The position numbers and the translations under genes were made by a program. From Omphiscola glabra (taxonomy: Eukaryota; Mollusca; Gastropoda; Lymnaeidae), in contig OZ024797.1 of assembly GCA_964017045.1 (NCBI GenBank), positions 18,755,307-18,819,306 on the forward strand: a DNA stretch of 64,000 bases, read 5' to 3'. Numbering within the stretch: the stretch's first letter is position 1; each line of letters begins with the position of its first letter. Under the pieces are notes generated by a model. That model made no database searches. It saw nothing but the letters and a program-made list of their open reading frames with translations, and was not told the origin of the DNA. Of this stretch, positions 49,279-60,660 are shown one piece after another.

Positions 49279-49721
49279 TTCGTCTTTGAGAGAAAATCTT
49301 GTAAAAAAAATAATAATTAAAATAACTAATGTGTCTTCCAATTTTAGTATTACAATTGTAGTATCGTATGCCTTGCCCCCACCCACTTCTAAACAACAAA
49401 AATTCCCTTGCCTAACCCTTTCTCCCGCAGTTCACCAGGTGAGCACTGCACGAGACAGACGATCAACTGAGTGATAGAATCCCGTGTGTCAACAACAAAA
49501 CATTAAAAAAATACCACCAAAAAAAAAAAAAAAAAAAATCAAACAAACAAAACGAGTTAATGACAAGACGGACATGCGACTAGAAAGAAAGTCTTTAATT
49601 TAAAAAAAAATGCTTTTCAGCCAAGTGCTAAAGACATTAATGTTTTTTTCATTTCTGTCTCAGCGGTCACCGGAATATTTCTCTTTAAATTAATAACATT
49701 CATTGTTTCATGGATTGATAG
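49279..49721. other. AT-rich spacer
   Basis: Unique with several poly-A tracts. No gene seen. Confidence 0.5.
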
Positions 49722-49885
49722 CAGCGGCGTAGAGAGTGGGGGCAAGGGGGGCATCATGCCCCGGGCACTACTCACAAAGGGGCGCCAAATGGTATATTTT
49801 ACATATAATATTGTATGGTTTTAGAATAGGGGGGCGCTAAAAAGGTATTGTGCCCCGGGCGCGAGTTAAGCTCGCTACGTCACTG
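49722..49885. mobile_element. hAT MITE, family A copy 2
   Basis: Ends CAGCGGCGTAGAGAG and (inverted) CAGTGACGTAGCGAG. Flanks ATTGATAG and ATGGATAG agree at 7 of 8. The interior is homologous in inverse orientation to 22902-23091 (GCCCCGGGC, GGCGCCAAATGGTATATTTT). Confidence 0.88.
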
Positions 49886-49900
49886 ATGGATAGCCAGTGT

Positions 49901-50402
49901 TGTAATGGTTGATAAGCACTGATGTAACTGTTGATAACTACTGTCTTAATGGTTGATACACACTGATGTAACTGTTGATAACTACTGTCTTAATGGTTGA
50001 TAAACACTGATGTAACTGTTGATAACTACTGTCTTAATGGTTGATAAACACTGATGTAACTGTTGATAACTACTGTCTTAATGGTTGATACATACTGATG
50101 TAACTGTTGATAACTACTGTCTTAATGGTTGATACACACTTATGTAACTGTTGATAACTACAGTCTTAATGGTTGATACACACTGATGTAACTGTTGATA
50201 ACTACTGTCTTAATGGTTGATACACACTGATGTAACTGTTGATAACTACTGTCTTAATGGTTGATACACACTGATGTAACTGTTGATAACTACTGTCTTA
50301 ATGGTTGATACACACTTATGTAACTGTTAATAACTACTGTCTTAATGGTTGATACACACTGATGTAACTGTTGATAACTACTGTATCAAAGGTTGATACA
50401 CA
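49901..50402 (+). repeat. 44-bp minisatellite, about 11 units
   Basis: Unit contains ACTGATGTAACTGTTGATAA, then CTACTGTCTTAATGGTTGATACAC. Unrelated in sequence to the 44-bp array at 38490. Confidence 0.96.
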
Positions 50403-50454
50403 TTACTTTCAAGGTAAAAGAAATAAGTTGCACCGGGATGTGATCGCTCTACAG

Positions 50455-50505
50455 CAGTGGTTCTCAACCTTCCTGATGTCGCGACCCACAGGCTGTGAAC
50501 CGCTG
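50455..50505. mobile_element. hAT MITE, family B, 51-bp micro-copy with perfect TSD
   Basis: Only the two termini remain: CAGTGGTTCTCAACCTTCCT and (inverted) CAGCGGTTCACAGCC, joined at GCGACCC, a short stretch present near both ends of longer copies. CTCTACAG flanks it exactly on both sides (50447-50454, 50506-50513). Confidence 0.92.
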
Positions 50506-50559
50506 CTCTACAGCTCACGTGGCACAGTTGTTAATTAAACAATCCGTCAGTGAAAGAAC

Positions 50560-51105
50560 ATCGTGGATTGCGTAACAATGGATTAAAGAAAATAGTTGGA
50601 TTAAGTGACAGTGAATTGAAAATCATAGTGGACTGCGTAACAATTGATTGAAGATCATGTAGACTGTGTTACAATGGATTGAAGATCATAGTAGACTGTG
50701 TTACAATGGATTGAAGATCATAGTAGACTGTGTTACAATGGATTGAAGATCATAGTAGACTGTGTTACAATGGATTGAAGATCATAGTAGACTGTGTAAC
50801 AATGGATTGAAGATCATAGTAGACGTGTTACAATGGATTGAAGATCATAGTAGACTGTGTTACAATGGATTGAAGATCATAGTAGACTGTGTTACAATGG
50901 ATTGAAGATCATATTAGTCTGTGTTACAATGGATTTAAGATCATATTAGACTGTGTTACAATGGATTAAAGATCATAGTAGACTGTGTTACAATGGATTT
51001 AAGATCATAGTAGACTGAGTTACAATGGATTGAAGATCATAGTAGACTGTGCTACAATGGGTTAAAGATCATAGTAGACTGCCTTACAATGGATTGAAGA
51101 TCAGC
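50560..51105 (+). repeat. 32-bp minisatellite, about 17 units
   Basis: Unit contains TAGACTGTGTTACAATGGAT followed by TGAAGATCATAG. Left-edge units are degenerate. Confidence 0.95.
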
Positions 51106-51597
51106 TGTTTTGTAGCGGTAAATTACTTTGGGGATATATTTTAATTTTCTATGTCGCTGATGTTACTTTGACATAGAAGTGAATCCACACACAAAAAAAG
51201 TATTCTACCGATAGACCTTCGACCTTGACTCCAATGTAGGTCAGAATTAAATCATCAATCTCTCCCTGGACTATTCTTCCTCCCTCAACCAGGAAGTGAC
51301 GTCGGTTGTCCGCCATCATTATTACCTCGAATAAACGTAATGTTCCATTGGAAAACCGGCTGTGAACAGGAAATGGCGACATGATTTTGAATACCATTGC
51401 ATTAATATATATATATAAAATGAGACGCTTCATATTGTCTTCTTTTGTAAGCCCATCATTTAACTTTTCAAATGAAACGAACCAAGTAAAGACATTAGAG
51501 TCAACGGACTTATCTATGACAGAACTCATTTAACAGCAGACGTGGGTTAATGAACGGGGCAGTCAATGCTTGACATGATCTTAAGTAACTGACGGCA

Positions 51598-51600
<3 letters not shown>
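51106..51600. other. Unique spacer with an unassigned frame
   Basis: The minus frame at 51149-51529 (126 codons) has mixed composition but no domain I can name. It could be an exon fragment or chance. Confidence 0.3.

Positions 51601-51646
<46 letters not shown>
51601..51646 (+). repeat. (GT)n microsatellite, about 23 units
   Basis: Uninterrupted GT run, followed by GA-rich sequence to about 51695. Confidence 0.98.
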
Positions 51647-51650
<4 letters not shown>

Positions 51651-52549
51651 AGATAGAGAGAGAGGGGGGGAACGAGAGAGAGAACGAGAGGAAGAGGTTG
51701 GATGTATATTTTTTAAGCGGGGTACATCAGTACTTAGTGGTACCCACACAAGCAAATGTTGAACTCTATGTACTGCGACGCCAGCCGACTCGTCCCCCAC
51801 CCCTTGATCACACACAGGCACCCTCAACTTTTGATCTCGTGACTGAACACATTGGGTGGATTAAAGAAACCGTACAGTATGTCATGCGACTTTTCTGTGC
51901 GTGATCTGAGAGCCTTCGGGCCTCTCGCTTTGCTATGTTGTAAATGGGACTCTCGTTATGCCTGAAAAGTTTTTGCTATGAAATAAAGGACGTGGCAAAA
52001 ACGCAGATCCCAACAATTAAGTCCTGTCACCGTTTTTTTTTTGTGTTGCTTTCGTAATCAAATTATCAAATTATCAAATTGTCATGTTTTTATGACATTT
52101 CATCGGACAAGAGATTTCCTTTAAAAAAAGTAAAAATTTTTTGTAGCTGTTTAAAAAAAAAAATCAGTTTAATTATTTCATTTTTTAAAATCTCACATTT
52201 GAGATTTGAAATGATGATATAAAAAAAAGATGATTAGTTTAGCGACGGTTTAAAACAATGAAATGAGAGATGATCAACAACTGCTGGATGATGTTGCTTG
52301 CCTAGGGGACGTTACTGGCCAATGTTACAATTTCAGGAGTTATTGTTCCTGACAAGGGACGCAACCACTCGAAAAGGGGGTTAACGTGCTTTTTCAGAAT
52401 GAAATCTGAATCCAGTGTTCTACGCCTATGTTTGACATCTGAATCCAGTGTTCTACGCCTATGTTTGAAATCTATTTTTGTGTATCTGACTTAACGGTCT
52501 GTGATTTGTGTAGAGAAACAACCCGTTTTATTCGGAAGTAATAACGTAT
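51647..52549. other. Complex spacer
   Basis: Contains a UUCG hairpin at 51908-51926, AATAAA at 51982-51987 and a 34-bp tandem duplication (ATCTGAATCCAGTGTTCTAC start) at 52402-52469. No coding gene recognised. Confidence 0.5.
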
Positions 52550-53207
52550 ATGATTCCTGAGACCATGTACCCGTGTGATCCCTGAGACCCTGTACCTGTG
52601 TGATCTCTGCGACCATGTACCCGTGTGATCACTGAGACCACGTACCCGGGGGATCCCTGAGACCGCATACCCTTTTGATCCCTGAGACCACGTACTCGTG
52701 TGATCATTGAGACCACGTATCCGGGGGATCCCTGAGACCGCGTACCCGTTTGATTCCTGAGACCACGTACCCGTGTGATCATTGAGACCACGTACCCGGG
52801 GGATCCCTGAGACCGCGTACCCGTTTGATTCTTGAGACCACGTACCCGTGTGATCATTGAGACCACGTACCCGTTTGATTCCTGAGACCACGTACCCGTG
52901 TGATCATTGAGACCACGTACCCGGGGGATCCCTGAGACCGCGTACCCGTTCGATTCTTGAGACCACGTACCCGTGTGATCATTGAGACCACGTACCAGTG
53001 TGATCATTGAGACCACGTACCCGTGTGATCATTGAGACCACGTACCCGTGTGATCATTGAGACCACGTACCAGTGTGATCATTGAGACCACGTACCCGTG
53101 TGATCATTGAGACCACGTACCCGTGTGATCATTGAGACCACGTACCCGTGTGATCATTGAGACCACGTACCCGTGTGATCATTGAGACCACGTACCCGTG
53201 TGATCAC
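52550..53207 (+). repeat. 25-bp array with 75-bp trimer domain
   Basis: Monomer core GATCATTGAGACCACGTACC. 52620-52975 cycles three monomer types (GTGTGATCATTGAG, GGGGGATCCCTGAG, GTTTGATTCYTGAG); 52975-53207 is homogenised to the first type. Confidence 0.94.
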
Positions 53208-53286
53208 TGTGTTTGATTGTTTCATTATGACATTAAGACGTGTCTGTAAATAAACTATAGAGCCTACATTACGATTGGCCATTGCT

Positions 53287-53690
53287 CATGTCAAGCGAGT
53301 GCTCGGTGCTCAAGTCATAAAAGTGTTGGGTGCTCAAGTCTTGTGAGTTTAAAGTGCTCAAGTGCTGGGGGCTCAAGTCATCGGAATGCTGGGGTCTCAG
53401 GTCATAGAAGTGTTGGGTGCTCAAGTCATCGGAGTGCTGGGGGCTCAGGTCATGGCTGTCTAAAGTTCTCAAGTCATGGGAGTGCTGGGGGCTCAGGTCG
53501 TGGCAGTCTAAAGTTCTCAAGTCATGGGAGTGCTGGGGGCTCAGGTCATGGCAGTCTAAAGTTCTCAAGTCATGGGAGTGCTGGGGGCTCAGGTCATGGC
53601 AGTCTAAAGTTCTCAAGTCATGGGAGTGCTGGGGGCTCAGGTCCTGGGATTGTAGGTATCTCAAATCAAGGGAGTGTTCTATTCCATAAA
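53287..53690 (+). repeat. 48-bp array, about 5 full units plus degenerate left part
   Basis: Unit contains TCATGGGAGTGCTGGGGGCT, then CAGGTCATGGCAGTCTAAAG. The left part is shorter CTCAAGTCATNGGAGTGCTG pieces. Confidence 0.9.
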
Positions 53691-53724
53691 TAAATAATGT
53701 TCAAACTTGAGGTGAGAGAAAGCA

Positions 53725-54602
53725 AGACGCCTGTTAGTCAGACATTAGATGCCTGTTAGTCAGACATAAGACGCCTGTTAGTCAGACATAAGACGCCTGT
53801 TAGTCAGACATAAGACGCCTGTTAGTCAGACATAAGACGCCTGTTAGTCAGACATAAGACGCCTGTTAGTCAGACATAAGACGCCTGTTAGTCAGACATA
53901 AGACGCCTGTTAGTCAGACATAAGACGCCTGTTAGTCAGACATAAGACGCCTGTTAGTCAGACATAAGACGCCTGTTAGTCAGACATAAGACGCCTGTTA
54001 GTCAGACATAAGACGCCTGTTAGTCAGACATTAGATGCCTGTTAGTCAGACATAAGACGCCTGTTAGTCAGACATAAGACGCCTGTTAGTCAGACATAAG
54101 ACGCCTGTTAGTCAGACATAAGACGCCTGTTAGTCAGACATAAGACGCCTGTTAGTCAGACATAAGACGCCTGTTAGTCAGACATAAGACGCCTGTTAGT
54201 CAGACATAAGACGCCTGTTAGTCAGACATAAGACGCCTGTTAGTCAGACATAAGACGCCTGTTAGTCAGACATAAGACGCCTGTTAGTCAGACATAAGAC
54301 GCCTGTTAGTCAGACATAAGACGCCTGTTAGTCAGACATAAGACGCCTGTTAGTCAGACATAAGACGCCTGTTAGTCAGACATTAGATGCCTGTTAGTCT
54401 GACATAAGACGCCTGTTAGTCAGACATAAGACGCCTGTTAGTCAGACATAAGACGCCTGCTAGTCAGACATAAGACGCCTGTTAGTCAGACATAAGACGC
54501 CTGTTAGTCAGACATAAGACGCCTGCTAGTCAGACATAAGACGCCTGCTAGTCAGACATAAGACGCCTGTTAGTCAGACATAAGACGCCTGCTAGTCAGA
54601 CA
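53725..54602 (+). repeat. 22-bp minisatellite, about 40 units
   Basis: Unit AGACATAAGACGCCTGTTAG plus TC. Rare ATTAGATGCC and CTGCTAG variants, the latter concentrated at the right end. Confidence 0.98.
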
Positions 54603-55056
54603 TTGTCGTTTATGGGAAGACTGAAAAAACAAAAACAATAAGAACGCAAACATGCTATGAGGAGTTGGAGGCAGAAATAGTTTGTGTCTGATCAATGACA
54701 CGCTTTGTACATCAAGAACAGTGCAACATTTGTCTGTGACGGTACACTCAACCATTTCTGTGAGACTTTAAAGATTCTCTCATGGGCATATTGGAATAGT
54801 TTTGCTTTAGCAAACCTTCGACCGCCCCCCTCCCCCCCACACACACTCCCCGGACATCACAATGCCTGGCATTAAATAATTAGTTTCAAGTCTCTTTTCC
54901 AGAATCATTGTCGACATCATCTAATTATTGCGAAATGGTGATGACACCACTTCCCCCCCCCACCCCAAACTCTCATTTAACCACTTAGCACAAACATGTG
55001 ACGTCCATTTTAGGGTACCCCTTTAAGCAAATGCCTGCAAACCAATGCCTGTAAAC
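54603..55056. other. Unique spacer
   Basis: C-rich tracts at 54824-54840 and 54951-54965; short ATGCCTGTAAACCA repeats at 55031-55056. No gene seen. Confidence 0.5.
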
Positions 55057-55212
55057 CAGACGCTTTCCCTGGGGTCGCCTAGAAGACCATCAGGAAAAAA
55101 AACATTTATTTAACAGTTATGAAGTAGCAACGAGAATAATTGTGTTTGGGGTCGCCATAACATGAAGAACGGTATTAAAGGGTCGCGGCACTAGAAAGGT
55201 TGAGAACAACTG
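55057..55212. mobile_element. hAT MITE, family B copy 4, perfect 8-bp TSD
   Basis: Left end degenerate (CAGACGCTTTCCCTGGGGTC), right end GGTTGAGAACAACTG. CTGTAAAC is duplicated exactly at 55049-55056 and 55213-55220. Interior GGGGTCGCCATAACATGAAG matches copy 1. Confidence 0.88.
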
Positions 55213-55967
55213 CTGTAAACCAATGCTTGTAAATCAATGCTATCCCCATGAAATAGATGTGAGCTGAGAGGTGCAGTGCCCGGGTGAGACGTGTTTGTGG
55301 GCCTTCTGGTGATTCCGATCCAGCCAACAGCTTCGATGTTAGCCAAATGTCCACACGATGTATATTACAATGACAGGTATTTGGCCAACAAAGCGTGTTA
55401 GTGGCATTCCAGTCTATCACAGGCGTGCAACGCCGGGACTGGTGGTTACACTCTGGTGTTGGCCTGGCAAGGGGGTGGTCGGGTGGGGGGAGGGTGGGCC
55501 GAGAGGGGGGGGGGCTTTAACTGGTGTGGGAGGGTGTATATTTGTTGATTGCAGGAGTCAATTTCTCCGTTGATCTGGTATTTTATATGAGGGCAGAGAT
55601 CTGTATTTGAGGGTCTATTGGCAATTGGTTGAGAGGATTTTTTCAGAAATTGTGTATGTAATCATGATTATTTTGTTCGTAATTATCTTCTAAAAATTTG
55701 CAATAACTCAATAAGTCCGTGATTTAAGCTTAAACAAACACCAAACACTTCTACCCTGATCCTTACAAACCCACCCCACAGTCTTACCACACCTTATACC
55801 CACCATAGCCACCTACCGCATCACAGCCAAACATTCTAATCAAACCGTTACAACTCTGTTCCTGGATCGCTACTAGACTCCTACAACAATCTTCTTAGAA
55901 CCCATAAAGACCCCTATGCATATTGCCTATGCACTCCCGTACAAGATATTACTACCAGTTGCCATTC
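55213..55967. other. Complex spacer
   Basis: G-rich around 55465-55520; AT-rich then C/A-rich after 55620. No gene recognised. Confidence 0.5.
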
Positions 55968-56200
55968 ACACCCCATCTACACCCCAGCGACCACCTACCA
56001 TACCCCATCTACACCCCAGCGACCACCTACCACACCCCATCTACATCCCAGCGACCACCTACCACACCCCATCTACACCCCAGCGACCACCTACCACACC
56101 CCATCTACACCCCAGCGACCACCTACCACACCCCATCTACACCCCAGCGACCACCTACCACACACAAACTACACCCTTCCGAGCACCTACCACACATCAT
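55968..56200 (+). repeat. 32-bp minisatellite, about 7 units
   Basis: Unit contains CCCATCTACACCCCAGCGAC followed by CACCTACCACAC. Confidence 0.95.
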
Positions 56201-56323
56201 TTTTTTTTTTTTTAAAGAGAGCTACGTACAAAGATATTCCACTTGTACTAAAAGTTTGACACTATTCTCAAAGTATAATTGTATGACATGTCAGTCGCGT
56301 GCTATTTATTGTATCGTCTCAAT

Positions 56324-56439
56324 CAGCGGTTCTTGAATTATGTCATCACGTTTCTACTAATTTCATAAGCAACACCATGACCCTTTCCATAAGAATTAGA
56401 ATTGGAATAAAAAATGAACGTATGCCTTGAGAGCCCCTG
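56324..56439. mobile_element. Possible degraded hAT MITE
   Basis: Begins CAGCGGTTCTTGAA and ends GAGAGCCCCTG, with ATGACCCTTTCC inside. The flanks GTCTCAAT and GTCTACCC match only partly. Confidence 0.3.
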
Positions 56440-57073
56440 GTCTACCCCGGAGAACTTAGGTCTGCAGTGAGATGCTAGCAGTCTAAGCTTTCTTCTCCCC
56501 GTTCTTCTCTAAGTCTTTCATAATCTCCAAGCATCTGTCTATCAAGAATACTATTAGGAAAACAGAGCTGAAATTCCGGAACTTTCCAATTTCCGCCGTC
56601 CTCTGACTTAAACTGCAGAACGCGCGTGGAGACGAATGTCTTTGTCCAATGGTGGCTCCTCCTAGAAGTTGTGGGTGGTGTGGGAGTGGTGTGGGAGTGA
56701 TATGGAGGTTGTTTGGGGGGTTGATTGGGGGAGGTATGAGGAAGGTATGGGGGTGGTATAGTGGTTGAGGAGATGGGGGCTCATCTCTCTAAGCCAAATG
56801 AATGCACGCCCCTGGATTATCTAGCTTTGCCTTTTGTATGAGCGCTCACGTTCCCACCACTTTGTGAGAACAGTTGACATCGGTTCATGGGCGTCAAAAC
56901 ATTATTTATAACTATGACGCAATCGGTTTATTAACTCAGACATGACATGACATCAAGGTTTTATAGCAACACGTGCTGTGACGTCATTGGCTCCATGTTG
57001 TATAATAAATGTTCGTGACGTGTCATTAATTGTAACAACCAGCCATTCCAGGCCTGACCTACTTTTGTCTACT
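56440..57073. other. Complex spacer
   Basis: Includes a degenerate GTGGTGTGGGAGTG repeat at 56675-56770. No gene recognised. Confidence 0.5.
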
Positions 57074-57313
57074 GGCCAGTTCGCTTATTAATCTACAGGT
57101 CATTTTGCCTATTGGTCTACAGGTCATTTTGCCTATTGGTCTACAGGTCAGTTTGCCTATTTTGGTCTACAGGTCAGTTTGCTTATTGGTCTATAGGTCA
57201 GTTTGCCTATCGGTCTACAGGTCCGTTTGCCTATTGGTCTACAGATCATTTTGCCTATTGGTCTACAAGTCATTTTGCCTATTGGTCTACATGTCATTTT
57301 GCCTATTGGTCTA
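57074..57313 (+). repeat. 24-bp minisatellite, about 10 units
   Basis: Unit contains GGTCTACAGGTCATTTTGCC plus TATT. Confidence 0.95.
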
Positions 57314-57688
57314 GACCGGAAATCTAGGTTCCACATGAACCATATTGTCAAAGTTCTACAGGAGTTGGGGGAAAAAACCCCACATGCTTAGAGCAAATCT
57401 TAAATTTCCAATGAAGCTAATTTCCTGGCCACTTATGTAGGCCAGTGAGATGGGAGGAGAGTTGGTGAACATCTCAAAGGCCTACGAATTGATTTCATTA
57501 GATTCGTCTTTTCTTTCAGTAAAATAACTTTGACCTTATTTTTTAATAAAATAATTATATTGAAGCCCCTAACTTATATCTGTATCTCGTTAGCACACTT
57601 CTGCTGCTTTTGTGGACGGGCAATGATGACCTCAAATACTGTTCTCTAGCCTGGTGTTGAAAATCATCGGTTTTAATTTGCATGGACC
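57314..57688. other. Unique spacer
   Basis: AT-rich; no gene recognised. Confidence 0.5.
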
Positions 57689-57894
57689 CAGAGGCGTAGC
57701 TTGAGTGTTTGGCTCCGGGGACAAGATTCGCGCCCGGGGACAAGATTCATTTTAAAGCGCCCTCTTTTCCTTTTTTCAACTCTCAAACCCATTATTTTCA
57801 TCAATAAAATAATACCAAAGTACATTTTGGCCCCCCTAACTAGCTGGCGCCCGGGTACATACGTACCCCCTGCCCTCCATACGCTACGCCTCTG
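57689..57894. mobile_element. hAT MITE, family A-related copy 3
   Basis: Termini CAGAGGCGTAGC and GCTACGCCTCTG are perfectly inverted over 12 bp. Flanks CATGGACC and CATAGACC agree at 7 of 8. The interior has the family's CGCCCGGG segments but is diverged, so probably a subfamily. Confidence 0.88.
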
Positions 57895-57904
57895 CATAGA
57901 CCCG

Positions 57905-58352
57905 TCCTAACATGACGTCCTGGCATGACATCCTTGCATAAATTCCTGGTATGACATACCGGCATGACGTCCTGGCATGACATCGTAACCTAACGTCCTG
58001 GCATAACGTCCCGGCATGACGTCCTGGCATAACGTCTTGGTATGACGTCCTGGTATAACGTCCTGGTATGACGTCCTGGTATGACGTCCTGGTATAACGT
58101 CCTGGTATAACGTCCTGGCATGACGTCCTGGTATAACATCCTGGTATAACGTCCTGGTATAACGTCCTGGTATAACGTCCTGGTATAACGTCCTGGTATG
58201 ACGTCCTGGTATGACGTCCTGGTATGACGTCATGTATGACGTCCTGGTATAACGTCCTGGTATGACGTCCTGGCATGACGTCCTGGCATAACGTCCTGGT
58301 ATGACGACTTGGTATGACGACTTGGTATAACGTCCTGGTATGACGTCCTGGT
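57905..58352 (+). repeat. 13-bp minisatellite, about 34 units
   Basis: Unit ATGACGTCCTGGT with ATAACGTCC and GGCATG variants. One unit is shortened, creating TGACGTCA at 58225-58232. Confidence 0.97.
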
Positions 58353-58415
58353 ATAACGCATTATAGGATTAAAACCGATCGCTGATCAACATTTCCTTGG
58401 TCAGCTGTCCACTGA

Positions 58416-58715
58416 GTTTAGAGCTAAGGTCTGTGTTCGTCTATCTTGCCACCTAAGCTTAGAGCTTTGGTCTATGTTTCTCTGTCTTGTCACCTAAGCT
58501 TAGAGGTTAGGTCTATGTTCGTCTTTCTTGTCACCTAAGCTTAGAGCTTTGGTCTATGTTCGTCTGTCTTGTCACCTAAGCTTAGAGCTTTGGTCTATGT
58601 TCGTCTGTCTTGTCACCTAAGCTTAGTGTGTTGTTGTATGTTCGTCCGTCTTGTCACCTAAGTTTAGAGCTTTGGTCTATGTTCGTCTGTCTTGTCACCT
58701 AATCTCATAATTTAG
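58416..58715 (+). repeat. 41-bp minisatellite, about 7 units
   Basis: Unit contains TTAGAGCTTTGGTCTATGTT, then CGTCTGTCTTGTCACCTAAGC. Confidence 0.93.
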
Positions 58716-58791
58716 CCTATGGCCTCTGTCATGTCACGAGTGATGTGATCAGATTCAGGACTTTTTTGGTGAATGGCATGGGACAACAGGA

Positions 58792-59160
58792 TTCCGGGGA
58801 CAAACAGGATATGAGGGAACAAACAGGATATGGGGGAACAAACAGGATATGGGGGAACAAACGAGATATGAGGGAACAATCGGTAACAATATTAATCATA
58901 AATTAAGTTTTTCACAGGAATTTCAAGACTAACTCGTGAGACCCAGGAACCATGGGGAACATGCAGGAACAAAAACAGTCAGTAATAGGTAATGGCTGGG
59001 ATTATTACACAAGAAAGAGAGTTTAGGAACACTCCTTGGCATTTAGGAACACTCCGGGACATTTAGGGACAATACGGGACATTTAGAGACAATGCGTGAC
59101 ATCAAGGGACAATACGGGACATTGATGACCAATCACGGTAATTAGGGAACAGCCCGGGGC
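58792..59160 (+). repeat. Two short repeats (19 and about 20 bp)
   Basis: 58792-58882: GGGGGAACAAACAGGATAT units. 59020-59160: degenerate GACATTTAGGGACAATACGG units. Confidence 0.85.
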
Positions 59161-60660
59161 TTTCACGAACAACCAGTTCCATGGTGAGAAACATGGTGGT
59201 GCTTTTAAAGACATGGCGGATGTGGTTGAATGCGTGAAGCTATCTTTCTTCTCCCGTCTTACCCACAATGCAAAACACTCTTCACATTTCACGTCCAATC
59301 GTCCGTGACAAGTGTAGCACGAGTTAACGATGCAGAACCCGCTTTTTCCCTTGTCTACCCCTCCCCCCCCCCATCTCTCTGCACAGCATCCCCCCACCCC
59401 CGTAAAGTTGGTTTGGACCGGTTACAACAGCAACTCAACTTATTTGTCCACGTCACTACTTCAAGTCGTTAAAAGCATTGGCCGACCTGGAAGGCCACGG
59501 TAATAGGGGCCGTTATGTTTGAACCTGTAATGCACTTTTAACATAACCGCAGCGAACGCTTAGGTCATTTATTTAATTCAAATACGTTGGTCCAGGCTCT
59601 AAGTGGGTCAACTTCACAGAAGAACGAATTCATCAAATGTGAAGATAACATCGAAAAATTTGTCAGCTGCACAGATACCATTTAGCGAATGGTTAGCATG
59701 TTATCAGCTTTTATTGAACTATAACAATAACTTGAAAAACAAAATTATATAAAGTCTCCGTAGAATAAATAGCTAATGAAAAAATGATAACAATATGGAG
59801 ATGACTTGAGAAAGCAGTTCTCTCATTGGCTCATTTCGGCTCACACGGCAGGGCATGTTCGCAAAACAACTCTGGGTAGTGTCCCTTGTTTAATAAGGGT
59901 ATGTCAAAGTAATTTATAAAAGTATAATTTTATAATGAAGTTAAGCACGACATAGTACATTTATGGGAGAATGAATGAATGCACGAGAAACTGAGTGAGC
60001 GATGGAATGAATGAACGAGAGGATGGATGAAAGGGTACTTTAGTTACATCGTTCAACTTCCGGTTACGCAAAAGGGTTCTAAAATCATGTGCAAAGAAAT
60101 ATTCACTTATTATGTTAAGTGTACGGTCCCCTACGCATTTTTGTTGAAGCCGGTCTCTCGTAAGTCTCTGGTTCTTAACCATATGGTTTAGACTAAGATA
60201 AAGGGGGCCTTTCTAGCGTTAGTTTAAATAGAGAGAGTAGGATTATATTTAATTTATATTCGACATAATTCATAAAAAACACACAGTAAACCGCATTGAA
60301 AAAAAAAATTGACTGCCCCCCCCCACCCCAAGCCAATTTGAGGTTGACCGACAAGAGTCAGCGGTACATCGTGTCACCTAGCTGTCCAACAACTTCATGT
60401 GTCAGTGTCTCATTTATATTTTCCAGATGTCTTAGCCTCTCGCTTGAGTGTCAGCCAATCAACATCCGGTTCTATGTTCCTCTTATACGCTTCCTTGGAT
60501 AGTTTAAACAGCGACGACGCCGCTGAAATCAACAGTATGAAAACCAACAAAAGCAACAACAAAATGATAAACAGAAAGAACGTCCACAACAGCAACAGCG
60601 ACAACAACAAAAAAAAACACAAAAGGAGCGAAAGTCCAATGCTAAAAAAAAAAAACAGCA
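59161..60660. other. Complex spacer
   Basis: 59480-59640 is a non-repetitive, moderately GC-rich stretch. Degenerate GAATGAATG/GAGA repeat at 59968-60025. 60530-60660 is A/C-rich (CAACAA, AACAGC) and looks like diverged left-edge sequence of the following 30-bp array. No gene called. Confidence 0.5.

Noticed and set aside
48838..49320. Neuropeptide-like precursor with repeated basic peptides
   Set aside because: No signal peptide, no dibasic KR/RR spacers between repeats, and the frame coincides with a noncoding-looking 42-bp array.
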